Source: Bacteroidaceae bacterium
GTDB taxonomy: Bacteria; Bacteroidota; Bacteroidia; Bacteroidales; Bacteroidaceae
DNA: 64,000 bases
NCBI GenBank assembly: GCA_017428785.1
Contig: JAFRQD010000006.1
Location: 26,098-90,097, forward strand
Reading direction: 5' to 3'
Both the position numbers and the translations under genes were made by a program. This document shows positions 1-8,990 of this stretch, one piece after another. Within the stretch, counting starts at the first letter, position 1, and each line of letters starts with the position of its first letter. The notes beneath the pieces are model-generated. The model worked only from the letters and a program-made list of their open reading frames with translations. It was not told the origin of the DNA and did not search any database.

Positions 1-87
1 AACGCCGCACGCGGGGATTGCCATCGCCGCACGCGGGGATTGCCAACGCCGCACGCGGAAATTGCCAACGCCGCACGCGGGGATTTT
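1..87 (+). repeat. family A 22-bp hairpin array (A1), cut by window edge
   Basis: Four units at exact 22-bp spacing, each built around CGCCGCACGCGG with linkers of the type GGATTGCC or AAATTGCC. The last unit runs into GGATTTT instead of the usual GCGTTTT end, so this copy is atypical. It lies just upstream of the gene at 114 and may continue to the left of the window. Confidence 0.9.
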
Positions 88-113
88 CATCACTCCTAAC
101 CACATTAAATATC

Positions 114-1337
114 ATGGAAACACATGTTCAAATCACCGGGCTGCAATATGCCTGCAAAGAGGCCGAAATACCTGTCGTAATGACTACTTTGGAAAAGCAG
201 AAACCCGAGGTGCTGCTCGTCACGGAACAGACGCACGACTTCGGCATCATTGTCCGCGCATTGATCGGCACAACGTTTCGGGGCGTAGTGAGCCGCTTCG
301 ACCTGGAGAATGTGCTGAGCATGATGCAATGCGGCAACACATCGGTTCTGGTGGGGCAGGTGGCGGACACCGACCCCGAGGGACGCTGCTACAACATCTG
401 CATCAGCGGGGACTACCCCACTCCGGACAAGACAGCCGGCTGTACGCTCTGCCGCTGGGACGAATGGCGCTGGACGGGAACTCCGCTCCTGGACTGCTGC
501 CCCGACGACCGACGACTCGACATCAGCCTCAAGGTGGCGCTGGCAGAACTGCGGCTGGGCAGAAGCATGAACAAGCAGACTCTCCTGGAGCACCTCGACA
601 TCATCCTGCAACTGGCCCGATGGGATGTCAGCCAAGAGACGCAACAACAGCTCAATCACATTCGCCTGCTGGCAGGTCAGCACACAGACAGCGAGGTCCG
701 CTCCTTCGCTCCACGGCTTCGCCACACACTCACCGCCCTGGGCAGCAAGAAACGGATAAAGGAGTTCCAGGACACCTTCCTCCCCATGCTCTGCCAAAGC
801 AAAGAGGCTGAACAGATGTACTGCCTGTGGAGCTCGATGCATAAAGCCGAACTGAGCGACATCAGGCTGTGGCAGCCGACCATCACCAGCCAGCTGGAGG
901 CCATCGAGGACTGCCTGAAGCAGCTGCCCGCCGACCTCTGCTATCAAAAAGACCAGTTCGGAGCACTCATGCACCGCTTGCTCTACCTGAACATACCACG
1001 CTGCAAACTCATGATGCTGCTCTCGGCTCTTGTGATGCGGCGGAAGCTGCAGATGCTTTTGGGCCTGTCGGACGACGAGGCGGAACGGCAGCTCACACTG
1101 CAACTGGCGCCCATCTTCTACGGCGACACAGAAAGGGTGCGCAAATTCCTGCTGCTCGCAAGGGGACAAAAGGGTGCCGACATCACATCCCTCGTCAGCC
1201 GCTGGGTAAGGGACAGCCACATCTGCGCGGCACTCTGCCATCGGCCTCTGTGGACCATCCTGCACGACGCCGGCATCTACAAAGCCACCGAATCCAATTG
1301 GAACATACAGCTGAACATCAGGAAGAGCTGGGGCTAA
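114..1337 (+). CDS. hypothetical protein, possibly HIRAN-like N-terminus
   Basis: I do not recognise a family with certainty. The product has 407 residues. The ATG at 114 was chosen because the longer frame would only translate repeat A1. Residues about 1-90 (VLLVTEQTHDFGIIVRALIG, then FRGVVSRFDLENVLSMM) resemble in layout the HIRAN domain, a small DNA-binding module found with helicases and nucleases; this is inference from pattern only. A cysteine-rich stretch (CTLCRWDEW, then DCC) follows, and the remainder looks helical with no membrane segment. The gene converges on recQ and overlaps its stop by 4 bp, so a role near DNA repair is possible but unproven. Confidence 0.55.
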   Translation: METHVQITGLQYACKEAEIPVVMTTLEKQKPEVLLVTEQTHDFGIIVRALIGTTFRGVVSRFDLENVLSMMQCGNTSVLVGQVADTDPEGRCYNICISGDYPTPDKTAGCTLCRWDEWRWTGTPLLDCCPDDRRLDISLKVALAELRLGRSMNKQTLLEHLDIILQLARWDVSQETQQQLNHIRLLAGQHTDSEVRSFAPRLRHTLTALGSKKRIKEFQDTFLPMLCQSKEAEQMYCLWSSMHKAELSDIRLWQPTITSQLEAIEDCLKQLPADLCYQKDQFGALMHRLLYLNIPRCKLMMLLSALVMRRKLQMLLGLSDDEAERQLTLQLAPIFYGDTERVRKFLLLARGQKGADITSLVSRWVRDSHICAALCHRPLWTILHDAGIYKATESNWNIQLNIRKSWG

Positions 1338-3241
1338 GACCGTGCCGCAAGCTTCAGGAGCATCCCCTCGAGAAGTATCTCCCCGGAGGCTCGCATGTGG
1401 TCGATGACACGCTCTAAAAGCTCAGGATTGAAGCCAGCAAGGTCGAGCTCGTAGGCACTGCGAGGCCCCTCACGAAGCTGCCCGAGGATGTGCTGCCTCA
1501 GAGCCTCCTTCTCATCCGCCGCCACCGCCGTCTCCCTCCTGTGCCGGCAGACATCGCAGATGCCGCAATCGCTGTCCGTCTCCTCACCGAAATACCGCAA
1601 CAGCATACGGCTGCGGCACTGGCTGCTGCCCTCGTCGGCATACTGCAACATCGCCTCGATGCGACGCTCATACTGGCTCCGCCTCTCCTCATAAACGGAC
1701 TGCGGCAGGGTGACCTTCTCCTTGTCTATCCTGCGACGGCGGAAGGTGACACAAGGCAGATGCTTGCGGGGAATGAACGATATGAGATGCAGCTGCGAGA
1801 GCCTCAGGAATATCTGATATATGGCGTCGGCAGACAAAGCGGTCTCCCGCATCAGCAGGTCCTCGTCGATGTAAACGTAGTCCACGAAGATGCCGCCGTA
1901 GCGACGGAGCACCGTCAGCACGAGGCGTTCCTCCGAAGGGAAAAGGGCACGGAACAGTTCGTCGCGAGAGACATTGATGTGCAAGCGGCTGGAAGCATCG
2001 TCCTCGCTTCGGAACTCGATGTATCCGGCTTTGTCCAGCAAGTCGAGGGCGCCTAAAAGTGTGGTCGGGAAATAGCCGTAAGTGCGGCAGAACTTGTCGA
2101 TGTTGAACTCACGCGTCACGAGCATGCCGTCGCCCACAGCAATGCCGAGGAAACACCCCAGCAGCTCATAGACGTCGCGCACATAGTCGATGCTGGGGAA
2201 CTGCTGCGTCATCCGGCGCACCGCCACCTGCCGCTCTCGCCCGTCGGTGAAGAGGATGGCAAAAGCCCGCTCCCCGTCGCGTCCGGCCCGCCCTGCCTCC
2301 TGGAAATAAGCCTCAATGGAATCGGGCATGTCGGCATGCAGCACGAGGCGCACATCCGGCTTGTCGATGCCCATGCCGAAGGCGTTGGTGGCCACCATGA
2401 TGCGCTTCTCTCCACGACGCCAGCGCTCCTGATTCTCATTCTTCTTGAGGCTGGGCAAACCCGCATGGTAGTACGTGGCCGAATACCCCAGCTCCTCAAG
2501 CTGCCCGGCCAGTTCGTAGCACTTCCTCCGGCTGCGTGTGTAGATGATGCAGGAACCCTGTATCGACTGCAGAGCATGGAGCATGCCCTCGAAGATGCTG
2601 TCCTCGCGCCGGACGATGTACGCCAGGTTCTTTCGCTCGAAACTCATCTGCAGCACATTCCTCTCGCGGAAACGCAACTGCTGCTGTATGTCATCGACAG
2701 CCCTGGGCGTCGCCGTGGCCGTAAGCGCCAGCACGGGACAGTCAGGGAAGATGTCGCGGATGTTCGCTACCTGCAGATAGGAAGGACGGAAGTCGTAGCC
2801 CCATTGACAAATGCAGTGTGCCTCATCAACCGTGATGAAACTGACCTGCATGCGACGAAGCTTGTTGAGAAACAACTCGCTCGACAGGCGCTCGGGTGAT
2901 ATGTAGAGGAATTTGTAGGCTCCGAAGATGCTGTTTTCCATGACGGTCAACATCTTCTCGTGCTCCATGTGGCTGTTGATGTAGGCGGCCTTGATGCCAT
3001 GGCGCTTGAGCGCCTCAACCTGATCCTTCATCAGCGAGATGAGCGGCGTGAAGACTATGCAGACGCCCTTCATGGCAAGGGCAGGCACCTGGAACGTTAT
3101 GCTCTTGCCGCCTCCCGTGGGCATCAGGGCAAGCGTGTCGCGCCCCGAGCCGATGCTCTCGATGACCTGCTTCTGGATGCCACGGAATTGGTCGTAGCCC
3201 CAGTACTGACGAAGAAGGGAAAGGTAATCCGTTTCTTTCAT
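1334..3241 (-). CDS. recQ: ATP-dependent DNA helicase RecQ
   Basis: This is a 3'-5' superfamily 2 helicase that unwinds DNA in recombination and fork repair in the cytoplasm. The 635 residues show a Walker A motif (MPTGGGKS, about residues 40-47), a DEAH box (VDEAHCICQWGYDFRPSY), and the arginine-finger motif VI (YFQEAGRAGRDG). A zinc-binding segment has cysteines in CRSRMLLRYFG and CGICDVC. The region after the zinc domain holds winged-helix-like sequence, and I see no clear HRDC domain at the end. recJ lies 42 bp upstream on the same strand, and the two enzymes act together in the RecF pathway, so co-transcription is likely. Confidence 0.93.
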   Translation of the reverse strand: MKETDYLSLLRQYWGYDQFRGIQKQVIESIGSGRDTLALMPTGGGKSITFQVPALAMKGVCIVFTPLISLMKDQVEALKRHGIKAAYINSHMEHEKMLTVMENSIFGAYKFLYISPERLSSELFLNKLRRMQVSFITVDEAHCICQWGYDFRPSYLQVANIRDIFPDCPVLALTATATPRAVDDIQQQLRFRERNVLQMSFERKNLAYIVRREDSIFEGMLHALQSIQGSCIIYTRSRRKCYELAGQLEELGYSATYYHAGLPSLKKNENQERWRRGEKRIMVATNAFGMGIDKPDVRLVLHADMPDSIEAYFQEAGRAGRDGERAFAILFTDGRERQVAVRRMTQQFPSIDYVRDVYELLGCFLGIAVGDGMLVTREFNIDKFCRTYGYFPTTLLGALDLLDKAGYIEFRSEDDASSRLHINVSRDELFRALFPSEERLVLTVLRRYGGIFVDYVYIDEDLLMRETALSADAIYQIFLRLSQLHLISFIPRKHLPCVTFRRRRIDKEKVTLPQSVYEERRSQYERRIEAMLQYADEGSSQCRSRMLLRYFGEETDSDCGICDVCRHRRETAVAADEKEALRQHILGQLREGPRSAYELDLAGFNPELLERVIDHMRASGEILLEGMLLKLAARS

Positions 3242-3248
3242 TATTAAC

Positions 3249-3282
3249 AGGTCCTCCCCTTTTGGAGGAGCAGGAGAGGGGC
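3249..3282. repeat. family E hairpin between recJ and recQ
   Basis: The arms TCCTCC and GGAGGA flank a six-base loop, followed by GGAGAGGGGCTTT. It is one of several C-tract/G-tract hairpins in this window and may attenuate read-through between the two genes. Confidence 0.6.
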
Positions 3283-3283
3283 T

Positions 3284-5005
3284 TTACTCTCTTGGCTTGA
3301 TGTCTTCTATCTGCAGCTGCACCTCGCCACGCTTGTGACTGTTCTCCTCAATATGATAAACGATGTCGAAGGCGCGCTTCGTCTTGATGTAGCGGGCCTG
3401 CGAACTCTGGCCAAAGGCGATGCCGTTCATCACATTGCTGCTCTTCGAATCCACAAGCTCCAGCTTGATGTGCTCCTGGTCGCGACCGACGACCTTGCTT
3501 GTTCCGTAGTCATACACCTGATGCGTGCAGAAGAGCGGCTTATGGTTGTCGGGGCCGTAAGGCGCAAAGCGCTTGATGTCGGACACTATGCGACGGTTGA
3601 TGTCGCGGAAGTCGATGACGGCGTCGATGCGCAGGATGGCATTCACCTGCTCCGGCTGGATATTGTCCCTCACGTATTGCTCGAAGCGGCGGCGGAACTC
3701 CGGAATGTTCTGCGCTGGCAGACTGAGCCCTGCAGCATAGGTGTGCCCGCCAAAGTTCACGAGCAAATCGGCACAGCTCTCTATGGCCTTATACACATCG
3801 AAACCCGGCACGCTGCGGGCCGAACCGGTGGCCATGCCATCGTCGTTGCATGTCAGCACGACGCTCGGCTTGTAAAACACCTCGGTCAGACGGGAGGCAA
3901 CGATGCCGATGATGCCGCGGTGCCATTCTTCGTTGAAGAGGACAATAGACTTGTGTTCGTGCCGGTGCTCGAGGGTCTTGACGATGCGGTTGGCTTCCTC
4001 GGTCATCGCCTTGTCGAGGTCCTTGCGCTGCTCGTTGTATTCATTGATTTGCTCTGCCAGTTCCTTTGCCTTCTCGGGGTCTTTCTCAATGAGGAGCGCC
4101 ACCGCTTCGTTGCCGGTCTGCATTCGGCCCGAGGCATTGATGCGCGGTCCTATCTTGAAGATGATGTCGCCGAGGGATATTTCCTTGTTCCCCAGTCCGC
4201 ATATTTCCATGAGGGCCTTTACGCCTACACTGGGCGAGCTGTTGAGTTGCCGCAGTCCGTGATAGGCGAGGATGCGGTTCTCTCCCATGATGGGGACTAT
4301 GTCGGCGGCAATGCTGATGGCACAGAGATCGAGCAGCGGGATGAGCTGTGAGAACTCGATGCCGTTGCTGATGGCAAAGGCCTGTATCAGTTTAAAGCCT
4401 ACGCCGCAGCCGCAGAGGTGCTCGTAGGGGTAAGTGTTATCAAAGCGCTTGGCATTGAGGACAGCCACGGCAGGTGGCAGCTCATCGCCAGGCACATGAT
4501 GGTCGCAGATGATGAAGTCGATGCCTTTTTCTTTGGCATAGGCGACTTCCTCTGTGGCCTTGATGCCGCAGTCGAGCACTATGACAAGACCGACGCCCGT
4601 CTCTTGGGCATAGTCCACTCCCTTACGCGAGACGCCATAGCCGTCTTCGTTGCGGTCGGGGATGTAGTAGTCGATGTTGCTATAGAACTGCTGAAGGAAT
4701 CGGTACACCAGAGCCACCGCAGTACAACCGTCCACATCGTAGTCGCCATAGACGAGGATGCGTTCCTTTCGTCCAAGCGCTTCGTTGAGGCGGTTCACAG
4801 CCTTCTGCATGTCCTGAAACAGGAAGGGGTCGTGCAGGTCGGGCAGCTGGGGCCGGAAGAACTTGCGTGCTTCCGCCACACTGTCTATGCCTCGTGCTAT
4901 CAGGACACGGGCCAGGACAGGGCTTATCCTCAGCTCCTCTGCCATTTCCCCCGCAAGCTTCAGCTGTGCATCGGAAGGCGGATTATAGCTCCATTCGTAG
5001 TTCAT
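3284..5005 (-). CDS. recJ: single-stranded-DNA-specific exonuclease RecJ
   Basis: This is a 5'-3' exonuclease of the DHH phosphoesterase superfamily, used in RecF-pathway recombination and mismatch repair. The 573 residues match family length. Visible motifs are VYGDYDVDGCTAVAL (motif I, metal-binding aspartates), FIICDHHVPG (the DHH signature) and, in the DHHA1 domain, GGHTYAAGLSL; a C-terminal OB-like region follows. It lies upstream of recQ on the same strand and 26 bp downstream of the CoA-transferase gene, so transcription may come from further upstream. Confidence 0.93.
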   Translation of the reverse strand: MNYEWSYNPPSDAQLKLAGEMAEELRISPVLARVLIARGIDSVAEARKFFRPQLPDLHDPFLFQDMQKAVNRLNEALGRKERILVYGDYDVDGCTAVALVYRFLQQFYSNIDYYIPDRNEDGYGVSRKGVDYAQETGVGLVIVLDCGIKATEEVAYAKEKGIDFIICDHHVPGDELPPAVAVLNAKRFDNTYPYEHLCGCGVGFKLIQAFAISNGIEFSQLIPLLDLCAISIAADIVPIMGENRILAYHGLRQLNSSPSVGVKALMEICGLGNKEISLGDIIFKIGPRINASGRMQTGNEAVALLIEKDPEKAKELAEQINEYNEQRKDLDKAMTEEANRIVKTLEHRHEHKSIVLFNEEWHRGIIGIVASRLTEVFYKPSVVLTCNDDGMATGSARSVPGFDVYKAIESCADLLVNFGGHTYAAGLSLPAQNIPEFRRRFEQYVRDNIQPEQVNAILRIDAVIDFRDINRRIVSDIKRFAPYGPDNHKPLFCTHQVYDYGTSKVVGRDQEHIKLELVDSKSSNVMNGIAFGQSSQARYIKTKRAFDIVYHIEENSHKRGEVQLQIEDIKPRE

Positions 5006-5031
5006 CGTAAAGAAAGGTACGCTGGAGCTCT

Positions 5032-6543
5032 TTACTTTATATACTCTGCAAAGTCTGTGAGGTGCATGTCGCCCTTGCGGAGGAAGGTGTCGTGCATGGC
5101 GAAGGCGGCTGCGAGCTCGTGATGGGTGTGGCCGCCACGTTTCTCTGCGTACTTCAGGTAGTCCTGGAGCATGGGGCGGTAGTCGGGATGTGCCACCTTG
5201 ATGAGTTCCTGTGCCTTCTGCATGTCGCTCTTATGACGGAGGTCAGCAACGCCGTACTCTGTGATGACTGCATCGATGTAGTGGTTGGTGTGGTCGATGT
5301 GGCTGGCGAAGGGCACGATGCTGGAGATGGCGCCGCCCTTTGTCGTTGAGCCGCAGGTGAAGATGGTGAGGTATGCGCTGGAAGCGAAATCGGCCGAGCC
5401 GCCGATGCCGTTCATCATCTTCGTGCCGCATATCTTGGTGCTGTTCACATGTCCGTAGAGGTCGCACTCGATGGCTGTGTTGAGGGCGCAGACGCCGAGA
5501 CGGGCGATGACTTCCGGACAGTTGCTTATCTCCGATGGGCGCAGCACGAGTTTGTCCTTGAAGAAGTCGATGTTGTCGTATATGTCGAGGAGGCATTGGT
5601 TGGTGACGGTCAGGGAGCAGGCCGATGCCGAGAGCACGCGGCCCTGCTTCATCAGGCCGACGGGAGCGTCCTGCAGCACTTCGGTATAGATGTTGAAGTT
5701 AGGTACTTCGGGGCACTGTCCGAGGGCACCGAGCACGGCGTTTGCGCCGCTGCCAACGCCGCTCTGCAGGTTGAGGAAGGTCTTCGGGATGAGGCCCTTC
5801 TTGAGGTTGAGCAAGAGGAAGTCTGCCACGTTCTGGCCGATCTGAGTGGTGATGGGGTCTGGGTCCTTGAAGCTGCGGGCCTCGTCGGGCACATTACACT
5901 CCACCACGCCTTTGATGCGGTCGGCATCCACTTCGACGTAGGGCTTGCCGATGCGGTCGCTTGCCTTCGTTATCATGATGGGCGTGCGGAAGGGATAGTC
6001 CTCTATCTCGTAGACGTCGTGTATGCCCTTGCTGTTGGGGCTGTGGAAAGCGTTGAGCTCGATGATGATGCCCTCCGTGGCGAGTCGGCACACAGTGGGG
6101 CTGATGCCGCCGGCTGCGGTGAGGTAGATGCGGGCCTTGTTGCCCACCTTCTCCAGGGCGCAGGCCTCGATGATGGCCCAGTTCACCTGTCCGAGATAGC
6201 CCTGGCGAATCTGTGTCGCCATGTTGGAGAGGTTGAGGTCGGAGTAGTTGAGGGTGTTTTGGTTGACGTTCTTGCGGAAGTCGGGATTGGTGGTGTAGGG
6301 AGCGCGGAAGTCGATGGCGAGTGCGTTCGAAAGGTCGCCATCGCAACTCTGCCCTGTGCTGGCACCGGTGAAGATACTGATTTTGAAGGGTCGTCCGGCA
6401 GCATGTTCTGCGACTGCCTTCTTGGCAATCTCTGCTGGGGTACACTTTGCGACGCCTGCCGGCGTAAAGCCGCTCAGGCCGATTGTCTGTCCGTTTTGGA
6501 CAAGTGCTGCAGCTTCTGCAGCGGTCATTCTATTGAAGTCCAT
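5032..6543 (-). CDS. acetyl-CoA hydrolase/succinate CoA-transferase family protein
   Basis: This enzyme moves CoA between acyl groups, probably succinyl-CoA and acetate, which in Bacteroidales links the succinate/propionate route to acetate. The 503 residues agree with the AarC/Cat1 group (about 500). Motifs seen are the glycine-rich QSGVGSGANAVLGAL, IYTEVLQD with Glu288 as the probable catalytic glutamate, and ITEYGVADLR near the C-terminus. The frd/sdh operon in this window fits the same fermentation. A pure hydrolase role cannot be excluded from sequence. A TAATTTTG box lies upstream at 6569-6576. Confidence 0.88.
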   Translation of the reverse strand: MDFNRMTAAEAAALVQNGQTIGLSGFTPAGVAKCTPAEIAKKAVAEHAAGRPFKISIFTGASTGQSCDGDLSNALAIDFRAPYTTNPDFRKNVNQNTLNYSDLNLSNMATQIRQGYLGQVNWAIIEACALEKVGNKARIYLTAAGGISPTVCRLATEGIIIELNAFHSPNSKGIHDVYEIEDYPFRTPIMITKASDRIGKPYVEVDADRIKGVVECNVPDEARSFKDPDPITTQIGQNVADFLLLNLKKGLIPKTFLNLQSGVGSGANAVLGALGQCPEVPNFNIYTEVLQDAPVGLMKQGRVLSASACSLTVTNQCLLDIYDNIDFFKDKLVLRPSEISNCPEVIARLGVCALNTAIECDLYGHVNSTKICGTKMMNGIGGSADFASSAYLTIFTCGSTTKGGAISSIVPFASHIDHTNHYIDAVITEYGVADLRHKSDMQKAQELIKVAHPDYRPMLQDYLKYAEKRGGHTHHELAAAFAMHDTFLRKGDMHLTDFAEYIK

Positions 6544-6568
6544 GATTTAAGGTGTTAAATTTTGCGCA

Positions 6569-6576
6569 CAAAATTA
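6569..6576 (-). promoter_or_regulatory. TAnnTTTG -7 box for the CoA-transferase gene
   Basis: TAATTTTG on the minus strand, 26 bp before the start codon at 6543. No good TTG -33 element is visible at the expected distance. Confidence 0.5.
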
Positions 6577-6635
6577 CAAAAAAAAACGGAGAATTGTACC
6601 CTTTGTAAGTCTTTTTAACACACCTGGACGTCGTT

Positions 6636-7268
6636 TTATGCCAGAAGAGGCACTTTTTGGAAGAAAGCACGGTAGTTTTCGGCCATTACTTTGCACAAAG
6701 CGGCCACATCGAGGCCTCGTTTTTCCGCTACATTATTATATATTTCTGCGATAGTGTGCTCTGTCTGGTCATCTGTCTCAAGCATAAGCCGTTCCGCAGG
6801 ACAGAGCCGGATGCTCTCTGCGTTGTGGCTGTGGCCGAAGCTGACGAAGAGGCCTGCGTCGAGGAGCGAGCGCAGCTGCTGGGGCTTGCCCCGGAAACCG
6901 TGGAGCATCCAGGGCATCGACGGACGCAGCGCTTTTCGCAGGCGCAGCAGACGGTCGAGGGCTTTGACGCAGTGGATGATGAGGGGCTTCCCTGTCTTCT
7001 CGCTCAAAGCAATGTGCTGGACAAACACTTCCTCCTGCCTCTCCAGCGATGGTCCGCGCAGGGCATCGAGGCCGCACTCGCCGATGGCGAGGAAGCCTCC
7101 CTCCACTAAATCCTTCTCTGAAGGGAAGGACAGCCTTTCTCCCCTCCCTTGGAGGGGTTGGGGGAGGCTGTCCCAGGGATGGACGCCCCAGGTGTCGCGG
7201 CCCGCCACAACGGCCACAACATCCTGGCTCACAGGAACTTGATGTGTATGGAAGTCAATGTAAATCAT
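6636..7268 (-). CDS. TatD family metal-dependent hydrolase
   Basis: TatD enzymes are cytoplasmic metal-dependent phosphoesterases of the amidohydrolase fold, with DNase activity reported for several. Seen here: IDFHTHQ at the N-terminus, GECGLD, LIIHCVKA, HGFRGKPQQL and LMLETDDQ, which carry the expected metal ligands. The start MIYIDFH at 7268 was chosen because the longer frame would translate array A2. At 210 residues it is short for the family, and residues about 34-58 (PLQGRGERLSFPSEKD) replace native sequence with translated family E repeat. It is the last gene of the metK-to-tatD run. Confidence 0.85.
   Translation of the reverse strand: MIYIDFHTHQVPVSQDVVAVVAGRDTWGVHPWDSLPQPLQGRGERLSFPSEKDLVEGGFLAIGECGLDALRGPSLERQEEVFVQHIALSEKTGKPLIIHCVKALDRLLRLRKALRPSMPWMLHGFRGKPQQLRSLLDAGLFVSFGHSHNAESIRLCPAERLMLETDDQTEHTIAEIYNNVAEKRGLDVAALCKVMAENYRAFFQKVPLLA
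7095..7166. repeat. family E hairpin inside tatD
   Basis: The sequence contains CTCCCTTGGAGGGGTTGGG together with CCTTCTCTGAAGGGAAGG. It is read in frame by tatD on the minus strand. Confidence 0.65.
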
Positions 7269-7287
7269 CTTCGTATAGAGCCCTTTC

Positions 7288-7373
7288 AAACGCCGCGTGC
7301 GGCGATGGCAATCCCCGCGTGCGGCGTTGGCCATTTCCGCGTGCGGCGTTGGCCATCCCCGCACGCGGCGTTT
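7288..7373 (-). repeat. family A array (A2)
   Basis: Four cores, oriented on the minus strand. It is bounded by AAACGCCGC and GCGGCGTTT, with the outer hairpin CCCCTCTGAGGGG to its right at about 7380-7392. It lies between yidD and tatD. Confidence 0.92.
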
Positions 7374-7409
7374 GGAAGCCCCTCTGAGGGGGGTATTTTG
7401 CAGGGCGTT

Positions 7410-7640
7410 TCAGGGCACCGGATCATACCCGCTGCCTCCCCACGGATGGCACCTGAGCAGCCGTCTCAAGGCGAGCCACGAACCCTTCAGCGGGCCGTAC
7501 TTCCGCAAAGCCTCGATGGCATACTGGCTGCATGTGGGCGTGAAGCGGCACGAGGGAGGCGTCAGCGGAGAAATGAAGCGCTGGTAAAAGCGTATCGGCA
7601 GGATGAGCAGAGTGGTCAGTAATCGCCTCACGATTTTCAA
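7410..7640 (-). CDS. yidD: membrane protein insertion efficiency factor YidD
   Basis: A small peripheral inner-membrane protein that helps YidC insert membrane proteins. The 76 residues match the family. The N-terminus is basic and amphipathic ([20 protein letters not shown]), followed by the diagnostic [20 protein letters not shown] and ending [12 protein letters not shown]. It sits next to rnpA as in most bacteria, but a 212-bp tandem-repeat spacer separates them here instead of a few bases. Confidence 0.95.
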   Translation of the reverse strand: MKIVRRLLTTLLILPIRFYQRFISPLTPPSCRFTPTCSQYAIEALRKYGPLKGSWLALRRLLRCHPWGGSGYDPVP

Positions 7641-7862
7641 TATTCAATATTCATTTTTCAATCTCCAATTACCTTATTCACACGCCTGCAGCAGACTCCT
7701 CTCAATTTTCAATATTCAATTTTCAATCTCCAATTACCTTATTCACACGCCTGCAGCAGACTCCTCTCAATTTTCAATATTCAATTTTCAATCTCCAATT
7801 ACCTTATTCACACGCCTGCAGCAGACTCCTTTCAATTTTCAATATTCAATTTTCAATCTCCA
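7629..7862. repeat. 65-bp tandem repeat between rnpA and yidD
   Basis: Units start at CACGCCTGCAGCAG at 7681, 7746 and 7811, exactly 65 bp apart, with a partial copy before the first. Each unit contains TCAATTTTCAATATTCAATT and ends in CTCCAATTACCTTATT. The copies differ by about one base, so the expansion looks recent. Confidence 0.93.
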
Positions 7863-8233
7863 GCCATCGCCTCATGGATGCGCTGCAGCAAGTTCTGCAT
7901 CTTGTGGCACACGGTTTCGGTGGACATCATCTCGTCGGAAGTCCAGAGGAACGCGATGTCGAGCCCGCCCCCGAGTGGCAGAAGCTTCTCCTTCTGCAGG
8001 CGGTAGGCCTCGCGCAACTGCCGCTTGATGCGGTTCCGCTTCACCGCACGCTTGAAGTAGCGTTTGCTGACAGAGACCATGACGCGCACCGTCTCCAATC
8101 CGTTCGGCATGAAAACGGCACGGATCGGGAAGGCAGTGACCGACTGGTGGCCGCCGCCGAAGAGTTCCTCCATAGCCTTCCGGCTGCAGAGATGCTCGTC
8201 TTTGGAAAAGGAGTGTGTGCCGACGCTATCCAT
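7853..8233 (-). CDS. rnpA: ribonuclease P protein component
   Basis: The protein subunit of RNase P, which matures the 5' ends of tRNAs. The 126 residues contain the RNA-binding signature RYFKRAVKRNRIKRQLREAY. I chose the start MDSVGTHSFSKDEHL at 8233 because the family begins this way; a longer frame to 8350 would extend deep into hemD. The chosen start overlaps the hemD stop by 8 bp, suggesting translational coupling. The 3' end abuts the 65-bp tandem repeats. Confidence 0.93.
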   Translation of the reverse strand: MDSVGTHSFSKDEHLCSRKAMEELFGGGHQSVTAFPIRAVFMPNGLETVRVMVSVSKRYFKRAVKRNRIKRQLREAYRLQKEKLLPLGGGLDIAFLWTSDEMMSTETVCHKMQNLLQRIHEAMAGD

Positions 8234-8969
8234 TTGCCTTGCGCAGATGGTCGTCGATGGCAGAGGAAATACTGGGATACTGGGGAGAGGGAGCCTCGAT
8301 GTCGAGACGCAGACCGGCATCGCGCACGGCCTTGGCTGTCGTGGGGCCAAGCGTGCCTATTACTATGTCGCCTTGCTCGAAATCGGGGAAGTTCTTCTTG
8401 AGCGACTGCACACCGCTGGGACTGAAGAATATCAGCATGTCATAGTCGAAAGGCTCGCCATCCTTGAAGTCGTTGCTGACGGTGCGGTACATGACGGCGT
8501 CGGAGTGCATGATGCCCTTGCTGTCGAGCAACTCGCTGAAGACAGGGTTGTGCACGTCGCTCAGGGGAATGAAGTAACGCTCCGACTTGTGCTTTATCAT
8601 GAGAGGCAGCAGGTCGTCCACCTTGCCGGTCGTCCCGAAAAAGACCTTGCGCTTGCGGTATTGCACGTACTTCTGTATGTATTGAGCCACAGTCTCCGTG
8701 ATGCAGAAATATTTCATCTCCTCGGGAATGGGAATCCGCATCTCCTTGGCAAGCAGGAAGAAGTTGTCAATGGAAAGGCGCGATGTGAAAACGACTGCCG
8801 TATGCTCCAGGATGGAGATTTTCTGTGCCCTGAACTCCTTAGGCGTCAACGGCTCAACCTTGATGAAGGGACGGAAAACAATCTCCACATTGTGCCGCTT
8901 GGCTATGTCGAAATAAGGGGAATTGGCCGAAGTGGGTTCGGGCTGCGAAATCAGTATCTTCTTAATCAT
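8226..8969 (-). CDS. hemD: uroporphyrinogen-III synthase
   Basis: Cyclises hydroxymethylbilane to uroporphyrinogen III in tetrapyrrole synthesis. The 247 residues fit the family, which is weakly conserved. Recognisable parts are KKILISQPEPT at the start, VVFTSRLSIDNFF in the middle, and the C-terminal signature MLIFFSPSGVQSLKKNF followed by GTLGPTTAKAVRDAGLR. The position between the DUF4271 gene and rnpA is the usual Bacteroidetes order and supports the call. Confidence 0.88.
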   Translation of the reverse strand: MIKKILISQPEPTSANSPYFDIAKRHNVEIVFRPFIKVEPLTPKEFRAQKISILEHTAVVFTSRLSIDNFFLLAKEMRIPIPEEMKYFCITETVAQYIQKYVQYRKRKVFFGTTGKVDDLLPLMIKHKSERYFIPLSDVHNPVFSELLDSKGIMHSDAVMYRTVSNDFKDGEPFDYDMLIFFSPSGVQSLKKNFPDFEQGDIVIGTLGPTTAKAVRDAGLRLDIEAPSPQYPSISSAIDDHLRKANG

Positions 8970-8990
8970 CGTCTGTCGTAATTTTTCCTG

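Noticed and set aside
105-1265. Long ORF antisense to the gene at 114
   Set aside because: It has no protein-like features. GC-rich codon position bias in the sense gene explains the open antisense frame.
7603-8028. ORF across the 65-bp tandem repeats
   Set aside because: It translates the tandem repeats and antisense rnpA; it is not a real gene.
8234-8350. Longer N-terminus for rnpA
   Set aside because: The extension lies inside hemD and lacks similarity to RnpA; the internal MDSVGTHSFSK start fits the family.
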